A DNA stretch of 12,107 nt, taken from assembly GCA_007121755.1 (NCBI GenBank), contig SKJZ01000214.1, forward strand, positions 1-12,107, written 5' to 3'. The notes under the pieces are model-generated. The model saw only the letters and a list, made by a program, of their open reading frames with translations, was not told the origin of the DNA and did no database searches. Shown here one piece after another: positions 1-6,872 of the stretch (position 1 is the first letter of the stretch; each line of letters starts with the position of its first letter). Origin of the DNA: Halorhodospira sp. GTDB taxonomy: Bacteria > Pseudomonadota > Gammaproteobacteria > Nitrococcales > Halorhodospiraceae. The translations under genes and the position numbers were made by a program.

Positions 1-307
1 CCCCGTGGTGTTCGTCCACCAGGATGCGGCAGGCGGCGATGAGGTTCTTCGCCTTGCTGTTGTAGAGGCCGATGGTCTGGATGAACGGCTTCAGCCCTTC
101 CTCCCCCAAGGCGAGGATCGCTGCCGGCGTGTTGGCCACCGGGAAGAGCCGCGTGGTGGCTCGGTTGACGCCACGGTCGGTGCTCTGGGCCGAGAGGACC
201 ACGGCCACCAGGAGTTCGAAGGGGGTGGTGTGGGCCAGTTCCGTGGTCGGTTCGGGCAGGGCCTCGCGCAGGCGGCGGTAGAGTTCGTGGCGCTGTTCGT
301 CAGTCAC
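1..307 (-). CDS. nth: Endonuclease III, N-terminal part (cut by window edge)
   Basis: DNA glycosylase/AP lyase of base-excision repair that removes oxidised pyrimidines. The frame opens at a GTG (307-305) and runs off the window at base 1, giving about 102 residues, roughly half of the usual ~211. The visible part aligns with E. coli Nth from the first helix onward: PTTELAHTTPFELLVAVVLS, then AQSTD with the conserved Gln41, VNRAT, PVANTPAA and TIGLYNSKAKN. The catalytic Lys/Asp helix-hairpin-helix region and the C-terminal [4Fe-4S] cysteines lie outside the window. The start overlaps the rnfE stop by 8 nt, so the two are probably translationally coupled. An rnf operon ending in nth is the common gammaproteobacterial arrangement. 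The GTG start is chosen by alignment with the E. coli N-terminus; no strong ribosome binding site is seen. Confidence 0.95.
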   Translation of the reverse strand, partial: MTDEQRHELYRRLREALPEPTTELAHTTPFELLVAVVLSAQSTDRGVNRATTRLFPVANTPAAILALGEEGLKPFIQTIGLYNSKAKNLIAACRILVDEHHG

Positions 308-920
308 GCGAATCCAACCGGTTCTTTGCGGCGAGCAGCAGCGCCAGTCCGATGAAGGCCCCCGGTGGCAACACCGCCAATAAAAAAACATCCCCGTCCA
401 CCAGGGTTACCGTCCAGCCGGCCGCCGCCGGTCCGAAGAGCATTTCGGCGCCGTCCAGCAGCGTGCCCCGGCCCACCAGCTCCCGCCCGGCCCCCAACAC
501 CGCCAGCACCAGCGCGAAGCCGGCGCCGGTGGCGAACCCGTCCAGTGCCGCCGGCCCCACCGGCTGGCGGGAGGCGAAGGTCTCCGCGCGGGCGAGGATG
601 GCGCAGTTGGTGACGATCAGCGGCAGAAAGAGCCCCAGGGTCAGGTAGATCTCGTGGAGCCAGGCGGCGACCAGTAATTCGGTAACGGTGACAAAGGTGG
701 CGATCACCAGGATGAAGACCGGCAGCCGCACGTCGCGCGGGACGCGGTGCCGGATCAGCGAGACGGCGGTGCTGGAGGCGGTGATTACCAGCAGCGTCGC
801 CAGCCCGAGGCCGAGCCCCGCCACGGCGGTCGTGGTTACGGCCAGCAGCGGGCACAGCCCCAGCAGTTGGACGAGGGCGGCGTTGTTGGTCCACAGGCCG
901 TTACGGAGGATGCTCTTCAT
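300..920 (-). CDS. rnfE: Rnf/Rsx complex integral membrane subunit E
   Basis: Membrane subunit of the ion-translocating Rnf electron transport complex; RnfA and RnfE are inverted homologues that together hold an iron-sulfur centre inside the membrane. The 206-residue product is almost entirely hydrophobic (about six membrane segments). It carries the family signatures LVQLLGLCPLLAV with Cys23, PLIVTNC with Cys106, ALDGF, and LLAVLPPGAFIGL near the end. Cys23 and Cys106 are the pair expected to bind the intramembrane cluster. E. coli RsxE is about 25 residues longer, and this copy lacks only its hydrophilic C-terminal tail. The ATG at 920-918 lies 20 nt inside the end of rnfG, and its stop overlaps the nth start, as expected for one tightly coupled operon. 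Confidence 0.96.
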   Translation of the reverse strand: MKSILRNGLWTNNAALVQLLGLCPLLAVTTTAVAGLGLGLATLLVITASSTAVSLIRHRVPRDVRLPVFILVIATFVTVTELLVAAWLHEIYLTLGLFLPLIVTNCAILARAETFASRQPVGPAALDGFATGAGFALVLAVLGAGRELVGRGTLLDGAEMLFGPAAAGWTVTLVDGDVFLLAVLPPGAFIGLALLLAAKNRLDSRD

Positions 921-1500
921 GGCGCTCGAAGTCTAACAACACACGGTGGACCGCCTCGACCACGGCCCGGGCGGTGACGGTCGCGCCGGTGATGCCGTCG
1001 AACTCGCCGCCGTCGGCGGTCAGCCGCCAACCGCTCTCCGGCGGATCGCCGATGCCGCGGCCGGCAAAGCCGTGAATCCAGTCGCCCCGGCGGGTTTCGA
1101 TGGCATCGCCGAGGCCGGGCGTCTCCCGGTGGCTCACGGCGCGTACCGCGACAACACGGCCGCCGGCGTCGATTCCGACCAGCAGCCGGATCGGGCCGGA
1201 GTACCCGCGGCGGGTCTCCACCTCCACCGCGGCGCCGAGATAGCGCTCGTCTCGATAGGCCGGATAGACCCGCAGTGGTGACGCGCCGTCCAGCGGTGTG
1301 GGCCTTGAGTATGCGTCGCCCGGCGGGTCGTTATCGTATCCGCTGGGGAGCACTTGGTCGAGGCGGGCCATGACCGCCTGGCGCTCCGCTTCGGCGATGC
1401 GCGGGTGCGTCGTCTGATGCACCACGGTAACCAGCGTTAGGCTGATCGCGACGAAGAGGGCCAGGGTCAAGCCGGGGCGTAAACTCATGAGTCGGTCCAC
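901..1500 (-). CDS. rnfG: Rnf/Rsx complex flavoprotein subunit G (covalent FMN)
   Basis: Subunit with one N-terminal membrane anchor (about residues 8-28) and a periplasmic FMN-binding domain; it passes electrons between the other flavin and iron-sulfur subunits of Rnf. The 199-residue protein has the conserved HRETPGLGD stretch (124-132) and the flavinylation motif DGITGATVT (168-176). Thr174 is the expected attachment site for FMN through a phosphoester bond. The start is GTG at 1500-1498: a GGAG about 6 nt upstream fits it, and the downstream ATG at 1488 is a weaker alternative that would shorten the protein by four residues. Only 3 nt separate it from the rnfD stop, and it overlaps rnfE by 20 nt. 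The length is close to E. coli RsxG. Confidence 0.96.
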   Translation of the reverse strand: MDRLMSLRPGLTLALFVAISLTLVTVVHQTTHPRIAEAERQAVMARLDQVLPSGYDNDPPGDAYSRPTPLDGASPLRVYPAYRDERYLGAAVEVETRRGYSGPIRLLVGIDAGGRVVAVRAVSHRETPGLGDAIETRRGDWIHGFAGRGIGDPPESGWRLTADGGEFDGITGATVTARAVVEAVHRVLLDFERHEEHPP

Positions 1501-1503
1501 GGC

Positions 1504-2457
1504 TCACTCCACCGTTCCGGGGCGGGCGATATAGTCAAACAGTGGAGCGGCGGCATTCATGAGCAGCACCGCGAAGGCGAAGCCGTCCGGGAAGGCGCCG
1601 AACTCGCGGATGGCGACGGCGGTGATACCGATGCCCAGGGCGAAGAGCAGGCGCGCGCCGCGTGATGCCGGGGCGGTGACGGGATCGGTGGCGATGAAGA
1701 AGGCCACCAAGACCGTGGCGCCGGTCAGCAGATGGAAATCCGGCGGCGCCGCACCGGGGATCACGGCCCATAGCAGAGAGGCGGTGCCGGCGGTGCCGGC
1801 GAGTACGCCCAGCGGCAACCGCCAGTCGATGCATCCGCGAAGCAGTAGCCACGCCCCTCCGGCCAGAAAGGCGGCGGCCACCCAGATCCATACTCCGGCC
1901 GCGCCCGCCAGGAGCGTTCCGTCGTGGAGCGCGGGGGAGAGCGCGCCGGTGGTCAGGCGGTCGAGAGGCGTGGCGTGGGTGAGGGTGTCGATCCGCTCGC
2001 CGGGCAAGGAGCCGCTTACGGTGTAGCGCAACGCCTCCGCGGCGGAAACGGCCCCCTCTGGCCGCGGCGCTGGCCATAGGCTGATCTCGCGCGGAAAGGC
2101 CAGCAGTACCGCCACATAGCCGGTCATGGCCGGATTAAACAAGTTGTGCCCGAGGCCGCCGTACAGGTGCTTGCCGAGGGTCAGCCCGCAGGCGACGCCC
2201 AGGGCGGTGATCCACCACGGCAGCAGTGGCGGCAGCGCGAGCGCCAGGATGCATGCGGCCACCAGCGCGCTGCCGTCTCCCAGCGACGGGAGCACGGGCC
2301 GTCCGCGAGCCCACAGCAGCGCGGCCTCGACCAGCAGAGCCGTGGCGGTGGCCACCGCCAGGTTGTAGAGAACGCCCGGCCCGAAGAACCAGGCCAGCGC
2401 TGCGGCGCCGGGCGCCAGCGCCAGCAGCACATGGCCCATGATGGCCGGGGTCTTCAC
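1504..2457 (-). CDS. rnfD: Rnf/Rsx complex membrane flavoprotein subunit D
   Basis: Integral membrane subunit related to NqrB that carries covalent FMN and probably part of the ion path. The 317-residue protein has many membrane segments and the family blocks KHLYGGLGHNLFNPAM (96-111), IDTLTHATPLD (156-166), LLTGATVLVAFFIATDPVTA and PDGFAFAVLLMNAAAPLFDY. Thr163 in HATPLD matches the E. coli RsxD flavinylated threonine. Compared with E. coli (about 352 residues) the N-terminus is roughly 14 residues shorter. The predicted GTG start forms a GTGA overlap with the stop of the preceding rnfB/C gene; an ATG at 2439 is possible but would cut into the conserved first helix. No rnfC lies upstream, although rnfC normally sits between rnfB and rnfD. 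Confidence 0.96.
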   Translation of the reverse strand: MKTPAIMGHVLLALAPGAAALAWFFGPGVLYNLAVATATALLVEAALLWARGRPVLPSLGDGSALVAACILALALPPLLPWWITALGVACGLTLGKHLYGGLGHNLFNPAMTGYVAVLLAFPREISLWPAPRPEGAVSAAEALRYTVSGSLPGERIDTLTHATPLDRLTTGALSPALHDGTLLAGAAGVWIWVAAAFLAGGAWLLLRGCIDWRLPLGVLAGTAGTASLLWAVIPGAAPPDFHLLTGATVLVAFFIATDPVTAPASRGARLLFALGIGITAVAIREFGAFPDGFAFAVLLMNAAAPLFDYIARPGTVE

Positions 2458-2873
2458 GGGGCGCGCCTTTGGCGGGCGCGGGCGACGGTCTCGGCCACTG
2501 CTTGTTTCAAGGCGGCCCGGTCCGCGCCGGAACCGCCCCGGGCCGTGACGGCCGCCTTCTTACGCTGCCGCGACTCTTCTTGCTCCCGCTCCAGCCGCCG
2601 AAGGCGGGTCAAGCGCATCTCGTACCGCTGGCGGGCGCGCTCCGCACGCCGTCGCTCGTCCTCTCGCCTGCGGCCCTCTTCAGCGGCGGCGCGGAAGTGA
2701 GCGGCCAGCGGGATGGCGCCCGGGCAGACCCGATTGCAACCGCCACATCCGATGCACCGATTGAGGCCGTGGCGCCCGGCGCTTTCCAGGTCTCCAGCAC
2801 GGACCTGATGGAACAACTCCTGGGGTTGGAGCCCTTGCGGACAGACGTGATTACAGAGGCCGCAGCGGATGCA
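2454..2873 (-). other. RnfC-derived segment inside the rnfB hybrid
   Basis: This part of the reading frame (hybrid residues 178-316) encodes the two four-cysteine motifs and charged tail that belong to RnfC in other gammaproteobacteria. The spacing between the motifs (39 residues from first Cys to first Cys), the PQ(E)L and IPL words after each motif, and the following Arg/Glu-rich helix all match the E. coli RsxC arrangement as remembered. Residues 159-177 (2874-2930) mark the junction. A normal RnfB ends soon after its second ferredoxin motif with a short, different tail, which is missing here. Confidence 0.85.
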
Positions 2874-3404
2874 TGGCGGCGCCGGATTGGCGGCTACGGC
2901 TTCAGAGGGCGTGTTTGCTGCGGCGGTGGAGCGGAGTTCGATACAGTCGACCGGACAGGGGTCGAGACAGAGTTCACAGCCGGTACACTCCGCCTCCAAG
3001 ACCGTATGCATCTGCCGCGGGGCACCGATGATCGCATCGACCGGACAGGCGGCGAGACAGCGGGCGCAGCCGATGCAGCGCGACTCATCAATGGCGGCGA
3101 CCGCCGGCGCGCTCGGCCCGTTCTCCAGCGGCTGGGGATCGATCTCCAGCAGCCCGGCCAGCGCCCGGACCGTCGATTCGCCGCCCGGCGGACAGAGATT
3201 GATGGCCGCCTCGCCGGCCACGATGGCTTCGGCGTAGGGGCGGCAGCCGGTATAACCGCACTGGGCGCACTGGGTTTGGGGAAGAACGGCGTCGACGCGA
3301 TCGACCACGCTGCCGGTCTCTCCGGCAAAGCGGCGGCCCGCCGCGCCGAGCCCGGCGCCGCAAGCCAGGGCGAGTAAGGAGAGGGTGATAACGGCGGTCC
3401 ACAT
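2454..3404 (-). CDS. rnfB: RnfB-RnfC hybrid: RnfB fused to the RnfC C-terminal iron-sulfur region
   Basis: Iron-sulfur subunit of the Rnf complex, 316 residues against about 192 for E. coli RsxB. Residues 1-158 are standard RnfB: an N-terminal membrane helix, the Cys46/Cys49/Cys54/Cys71 motif (CAQCGYTGCRPYAEA), then two ferredoxin motifs at Cys110-Cys120 and Cys140-Cys150. Residues 159-177 are an Ala/Pro linker. From Cys178 the sequence becomes that of an RnfC C-terminus: CIRCGLCNHVCPQGLQPQEL (178-197), CIGCGGCNRVCPGAIPLAAH (217-236), then a highly charged Arg/Glu helix (about 238-290) of the kind that ends gammaproteobacterial RnfC. The SLBB and NADH/FMN domains of RnfC are absent. All cysteines look intact, giving five predicted [4Fe-4S] centres. 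It starts 24 nt after the CBS/PAS gene and overlaps rnfD by 4 nt. A deletion fusing rnfB with the 3' end of rnfC is the simplest origin. Confidence 0.93.
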   Translation of the reverse strand: MWTAVITLSLLALACGAGLGAAGRRFAGETGSVVDRVDAVLPQTQCAQCGYTGCRPYAEAIVAGEAAINLCPPGGESTVRALAGLLEIDPQPLENGPSAPAVAAIDESRCIGCARCLAACPVDAIIGAPRQMHTVLEAECTGCELCLDPCPVDCIELRSTAAANTPSEAVAANPAPPCIRCGLCNHVCPQGLQPQELFHQVRAGDLESAGRHGLNRCIGCGGCNRVCPGAIPLAAHFRAAAEEGRRREDERRRAERARQRYEMRLTRLRRLEREQEESRQRKKAAVTARGGSGADRAALKQAVAETVARARQRRAP

Positions 3405-3428
3405 GACCCCGGCATCATAACGAAAATG

Positions 3429-4643
3429 CTACGGATCGAGGGACGGGTTGGCCAAGCACATGGCCAGAATGGACTCCGGCACCCCTTCCGCGTCTCGAAT
3501 CAAGGCGGCGGTCATCTCCATGGCGCGACTGCCGTTCGCCAGAGAGAGATACCTGCCGTCGAGCGTGAAATTGTTGCGCCTGCCGCTGGTCAAGGTCGCC
3601 CACAGGGCCAGACAGCGCTGGTGGTACTCAGGGTCGATGAAATCGAGGCAGGGCCGCCCCACTACTTCGTCTCTGGGGTACCCCACCATCCGTTGAAAGG
3701 CCGGATTGACGTCGCACAGGACGCCGTCGAGATCGAGTTCGGCGATGCCGATCGGGGCGTGCTCAAAGAGGCCGCGATAGTGGCGCTGCCCGAGGTGGAG
3801 CCGGCGGCGGGCCTCCTCCAGCTCGCGCTCGCGATCCCGCAATGCGTTATCGAGGTCGCCGAGCAGCGCCGTCTCGCCGGTGCCGACCAGATCTTCAAAA
3901 GAGATCAACCCAATCACGGCGCCGTGCTCGTCGGTGACGCCGATATGACGGACTCCGCTCTCGATCATCCGGGTTCTTGCCGTGACCAGGTTCTCGCGGG
4001 CGTCGGTGACCACCAGCGGCCTGCTCGCCACGTCGCCGATGGTCACCTTCCCCCGTTCGGCGGCGAGGGCGCTTAGGATGTCGCGTTCGGTGACGATGCC
4101 GGGGCCGCCGTCCGGGTAGTCGACCAACGCCGCCGACCGGTTGGCTTCGTCCATCAGGCACGCCGCTCGTTGGAGCCCAGCGCCGGAGGAGACACGCAGG
4201 GCCGAGCCGTGGAGCGCGGTGCTGACGTCACGCAGTTGGATATAGGCCTCGAAACCGTGGTCGCGCGCCAAATCGGTCTGTGAAATGACGCCCAGAAAGG
4301 CGCCCCGCTCCGGATCGACCACCAACAGGTGGCGCACGCCGTCGCGGTGAAAGCGGGATGTGGCCTCTTCCCGGGTCTGGTCGGCGGCGATGGTGAGCAC
4401 CGGCGTGCTCATGACCTCCTCAATGGGGGCGTGGAGCGTCGCCGCGTCGTCCGGATCCACGCGCAGCGCGTCCCGTTCCGTCCAAATGCCGACAGGGTTG
4501 CCGTCGTCGGCAACCACCATGGCGCTGCAGTCCATCTCGCGCATTTGGCGGGCCGCTTCCACTATGGGCGTATCCGGTGTGCAGTGGGCGAAGCGGCCGG
4601 CTTGAATGAGTTGGGCGATGGGGACGTGGGAGGTGTTCGGCAT
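3429..4643 (-). CDS. Four-CBS-domain protein with C-terminal PAS domain, no output domain
   Basis: Putative cytoplasmic sensor. With the ATG at 4643 it has 404 residues. Two tandem CBS pairs (Bateman modules) lie at about 14-65 and 78-128, then 146-195 and 206-255, each ending in a typical hydrophobic strand plus TERD, SQTDL, TERDIL or SFEDL motif. A charged helix (about 262-288) links them to a PAS domain (about 289-398; FEHAPIGIAELDLDGVLCDV, NPAFQRMVGY). CBS pairs commonly bind adenine nucleotides, and PAS domains bind small ligands or cofactors. No kinase, GGDEF, EAL or DNA-binding region follows; the frame stops and rnfB begins 24 nt later. A GTG nine bases upstream (4652) is possible, but an AGAG sits at better distance from the ATG. 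It lies between rnfA and rnfB, which are usually adjacent. A role in tuning Rnf is inferred from position only. Confidence 0.85.
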   Translation of the reverse strand: MPNTSHVPIAQLIQAGRFAHCTPDTPIVEAARQMREMDCSAMVVADDGNPVGIWTERDALRVDPDDAATLHAPIEEVMSTPVLTIAADQTREEATSRFHRDGVRHLLVVDPERGAFLGVISQTDLARDHGFEAYIQLRDVSTALHGSALRVSSGAGLQRAACLMDEANRSAALVDYPDGGPGIVTERDILSALAAERGKVTIGDVASRPLVVTDARENLVTARTRMIESGVRHIGVTDEHGAVIGLISFEDLVGTGETALLGDLDNALRDRERELEEARRRLHLGQRHYRGLFEHAPIGIAELDLDGVLCDVNPAFQRMVGYPRDEVVGRPCLDFIDPEYHQRCLALWATLTSGRRNNFTLDGRYLSLANGSRAMEMTAALIRDAEGVPESILAMCLANPSLDP

Positions 4644-4702
4644 GGGCGGCACTCTATGGACTTGCTGAAGGGGATGGTATAGCGGATCTTCGTGTTTCTC
4701 GA

Positions 4703-5281
4703 CTAAACCGCAGTCAGCCCGGCAAAGCCCATGAACCCCATGGAGAGGATGCCGGCGGTGATAAGGGCGATTGGGGCGCCGCGGAAGGGCGTCGGGACGT
4801 CGGCGCCCTCAAGGCGTTCGCGCATCGCGGCGAACAGCACCAAGACGAGGCCGAAGCCCGCGGCCGCCGATGCGCCGTAGACCGCGGAGGCCACAAGATC
4901 GTGGCCGCCGCGCAGATTCAGCAGGGCCACGCCGAGTACCGCGCAGTTGGTAGTGATCAACGGCAGGTAGAGCCCCAGCACCTGGTGCAGCAGCGGACTG
5001 GTGGAGCGCACCATGATTTCGGTGAATTGGACCGCCACCGCGATGACCAGAATGAACGCTGGCGTGCGTAGATAGGTTGCGCCAAAGGGCTCCAGCAGAT
5101 AGGCGAAGATCAAATAACTGAGTACCGAAGCCAGGGTCAGCACGAAGGCCGTGGCCATCGCCATCCCGGCCGCCGTCTCGACCCGCCGGGAGACGCCCAT
5201 GAACGGACACAGGCCCAGGAACTGGGTCAGGACGAAGTTGTTGACTAGGACCGCGGCGACGGCCAACAGTAGCAGATCCAC
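4703..5281 (-). CDS. rnfA: Rnf/Rsx complex integral membrane subunit A
   Basis: Hydrophobic membrane subunit, partner of RnfE, holding half of the intramembrane iron-sulfur site. From the GTG at 5281 it has 192 residues, against 193 in E. coli, and is alignable throughout: VLVNNFVLTQFLGLCPFMGV with Cys25, RTPAFILVIAVAVQFTE, LPLITTNCAVLGVALLN with Cys113, and PFRGAPIALITAGILSMGFM at the end. The frame stays open upstream to an ATG at 5467, but the extra 62 residues are low-complexity, overlap the transporter gene and have no counterpart in the family. A strong GGAGGAG four bases before the GTG settles the start. It begins 40 nt after the BCCT gene and is followed 50 nt later by the CBS/PAS gene rather than rnfB. 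Confidence 0.96.
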   Translation of the reverse strand: MDLLLLAVAAVLVNNFVLTQFLGLCPFMGVSRRVETAAGMAMATAFVLTLASVLSYLIFAYLLEPFGATYLRTPAFILVIAVAVQFTEIMVRSTSPLLHQVLGLYLPLITTNCAVLGVALLNLRGGHDLVASAVYGASAAAGFGLVLVLFAAMRERLEGADVPTPFRGAPIALITAGILSMGFMGFAGLTAV

Positions 5282-5285
5282 TCTG

Positions 5286-5292
5286 CTCCTCC
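5286..5292 (-). promoter_or_regulatory. Ribosome binding site of rnfA
   Basis: GGAGGAG on the minus strand, followed by CAGA and then the GTG start at 5281. It decides against the longer open frame reaching 5467. The 40-nt gap between the transporter gene and rnfA holds this site and no clear terminator, so read-through from the transporter gene into rnf is plausible. Confidence 0.75.
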
Positions 5293-5321
5293 GCTCGTTC
5301 GTGACGGTTGTTCGCAGCGCC

Positions 5322-6872
5322 CTACGGCCAGGGCGGCTTGACCCCTTCCACCTTGTACTCCCGTCGCAACGCCCGGAACAGGGCCCAGCAGGCGAAGAGC
5401 AGGATGATCGACACCGGCAGGCCGGCGGCGATGGAGCCGGTCTGCAGGCTCTCCAACGCCCGTTCACCGCCGACGATCAACAGTGTGGCGGCGACGGCGC
5501 CCTCGGTGATCCCCCAAATAACCCGCTGCCGCGTCGGTGAACGGCGGCTGCCTTGGGAGACAAGGGCGTCGACCACGTGGGTGCCCGAGTCCGAAGAGGT
5601 AATGAAGTAGGTGGCGATCAGGACCGTGGTGACCACTGACGAGAGCGTTGTCCACGGTAGATTCTGCAGGGTGAGATAGAGGGCGGTCGTCTCGTCCTCC
5701 GCCACCGCGGCGGCGATGCCGGCACCCTGTCCGCCGACACCGAACAACTCCATATGCAACGCGGTCCCACCGAAGATTGTTAGCCAGGCGAAGACAAAGA
5801 GAGACGGCAATACCAGAACCCCGCCGATAAACTCACGGATGGTCCGTCCCCGCGAGACCCGTGCGATAAACAGGGCGACGAACGGCGACCAGGCGATCCA
5901 CCAGGCCCAGTAGAAGATCGTCCACCCCTTCTGCCACTCCGAGCCCCCGATGGCGTCGGCCGCGAGGCTGAGCCCGACAATCTGTTGCAGGTAGCTGCCG
6001 GTGCTGTCGAGGAAGAAGCGGATGTTGAAGAGGGTCGGGCCGGCTAGGAAGACAAAGAGCATCAGCGCTACGGCTAGCCCCATGTTCAGGATGCTGAGCC
6101 ACTTCAGGCCGCGGGAGAGGCCCGATACCACAGAGAGAACAGCGATAGCGGTGATCACGCCGATCAGGCCTACTTGGTGCCACGGCGTGACCGGCATTCC
6201 GGTCAGGAAATTGAGCCCTGTGTTGAGCTGCATGGCGCCGAGGCCGAGCGAGGTGGCGAGGCCGAACAAGGTGCCGAAGACGGCCAGGACGTCGATGGCG
6301 TGGCCGATCGGGCCGTAGATCCGGTCGCCCAGCAGTGGATAAAAGATGGAGCGGATGGTCAGCGGCAGGCCGTGGCGAAAGCTGAAGTAGGCGAGGGTGA
6401 GACCGAGCACCACATAGATCGCCCAGGCGTGTAGGCCCCAGTGGAAGAAGGTCAGGACCATCGCTTGGGCGGCGGCATCGGCGGTCTCGCCGTTACCGGT
6501 CGGCGGTGTCTGGTAGTGGAGGATCGGCTCGGCGACGCTCCAGAAGACCAAGCCGATACCCATACCGCAACTGAACAGCATGGAGAACCACGCCACGAAG
6601 CCGAAAGCCGGACGTTCTCCCGCATCGCCAAGCCTTATGCTTCCGTAGCTGCTGAAGGCGATCCAGAGCAGAAAGATCAGAAATCCGGTGACGGCGAGAA
6701 GATAGAACCAGCCGAAGTGCTCGGTGATGAAGCCGTGCACGCTACTGAAGACGCGGTGGGCAAGTTCCGGGGCGAGCACACCGAATAGAACGAACCCTAC
6801 CACTACCACCGCGGAGGCGATGAAGACCGGCGGATTGACGGTGGAAAAGAAGGCGCGAGCCCTAACCAGCAT
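5322..6872 (-). CDS. BCCT-family transporter, probable Na+-coupled glycine betaine carrier
   Basis: Secondary transporter for quaternary ammonium solutes, 516 residues from the ATG at 6872, with about 12 membrane segments. It has the BCCT glycine motif GMGIG (103-107) in FSCGMGIGLVFWSVAEP. The aromatic box residues of BetP-type betaine carriers are all present: Trp145, Trp150 and Tyr153 in FHWGLHAWAIY, and Trp324, Trp325 and Trp328 in the signature YWAWWIAWSPFVALFIARVS. FITSSDSGTHVVD is also typical. The C-terminal tail is short, unlike BetP or BetT. The frame extends to 6953, but those 27 residues are hydrophilic and overlap the preceding gene; the chosen ATG still overlaps that gene's stop by 11 nt. 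Betaine as substrate is inferred from motifs; choline or ectoine cannot be excluded. It would serve osmoprotection, consistent with a salt-adapted host. Confidence 0.93.
   Translation of the reverse strand: MLVRARAFFSTVNPPVFIASAVVVVGFVLFGVLAPELAHRVFSSVHGFITEHFGWFYLLAVTGFLIFLLWIAFSSYGSIRLGDAGERPAFGFVAWFSMLFSCGMGIGLVFWSVAEPILHYQTPPTGNGETADAAAQAMVLTFFHWGLHAWAIYVVLGLTLAYFSFRHGLPLTIRSIFYPLLGDRIYGPIGHAIDVLAVFGTLFGLATSLGLGAMQLNTGLNFLTGMPVTPWHQVGLIGVITAIAVLSVVSGLSRGLKWLSILNMGLAVALMLFVFLAGPTLFNIRFFLDSTGSYLQQIVGLSLAADAIGGSEWQKGWTIFYWAWWIAWSPFVALFIARVSRGRTIREFIGGVLVLPSLFVFAWLTIFGGTALHMELFGVGGQGAGIAAAVAEDETTALYLTLQNLPWTTLSSVVTTVLIATYFITSSDSGTHVVDALVSQGSRRSPTRQRVIWGITEGAVAATLLIVGGERALESLQTGSIAAGLPVSIILLFACWALFRALRREYKVEGVKPPWP

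Noticed and set aside
1960..1990. RnfD flavinylation site reads HATPLD rather than SGAT
   Set aside because: I first took it as a lost site, but the E. coli RsxD site as remembered also lacks the Gly (QATPLD), so the threonine and its context are normal for RnfD.
2454..2460. A hidden, frameshifted rnfC between rnfB and rnfD
   Set aside because: rnfB and rnfD overlap by 4 nt, so there is no room, and no NADH/FMN or SLBB-like text is found in other frames of this region.
2469..3377. 302-residue plus-strand open frame opposite rnfB
   Set aside because: It is antisense to a gene with clear cysteine motifs, shows no recognisable domain, and reflects the high GC content, which leaves shadow frames open.
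5282..5467. Possible 62-residue N-terminal extension of RnfA
   Set aside because: The extension is Arg/Ser/Pro-rich, overlaps the BCCT gene and has no family counterpart; the GTG at 5281 has a strong GGAGGAG and gives the normal length.
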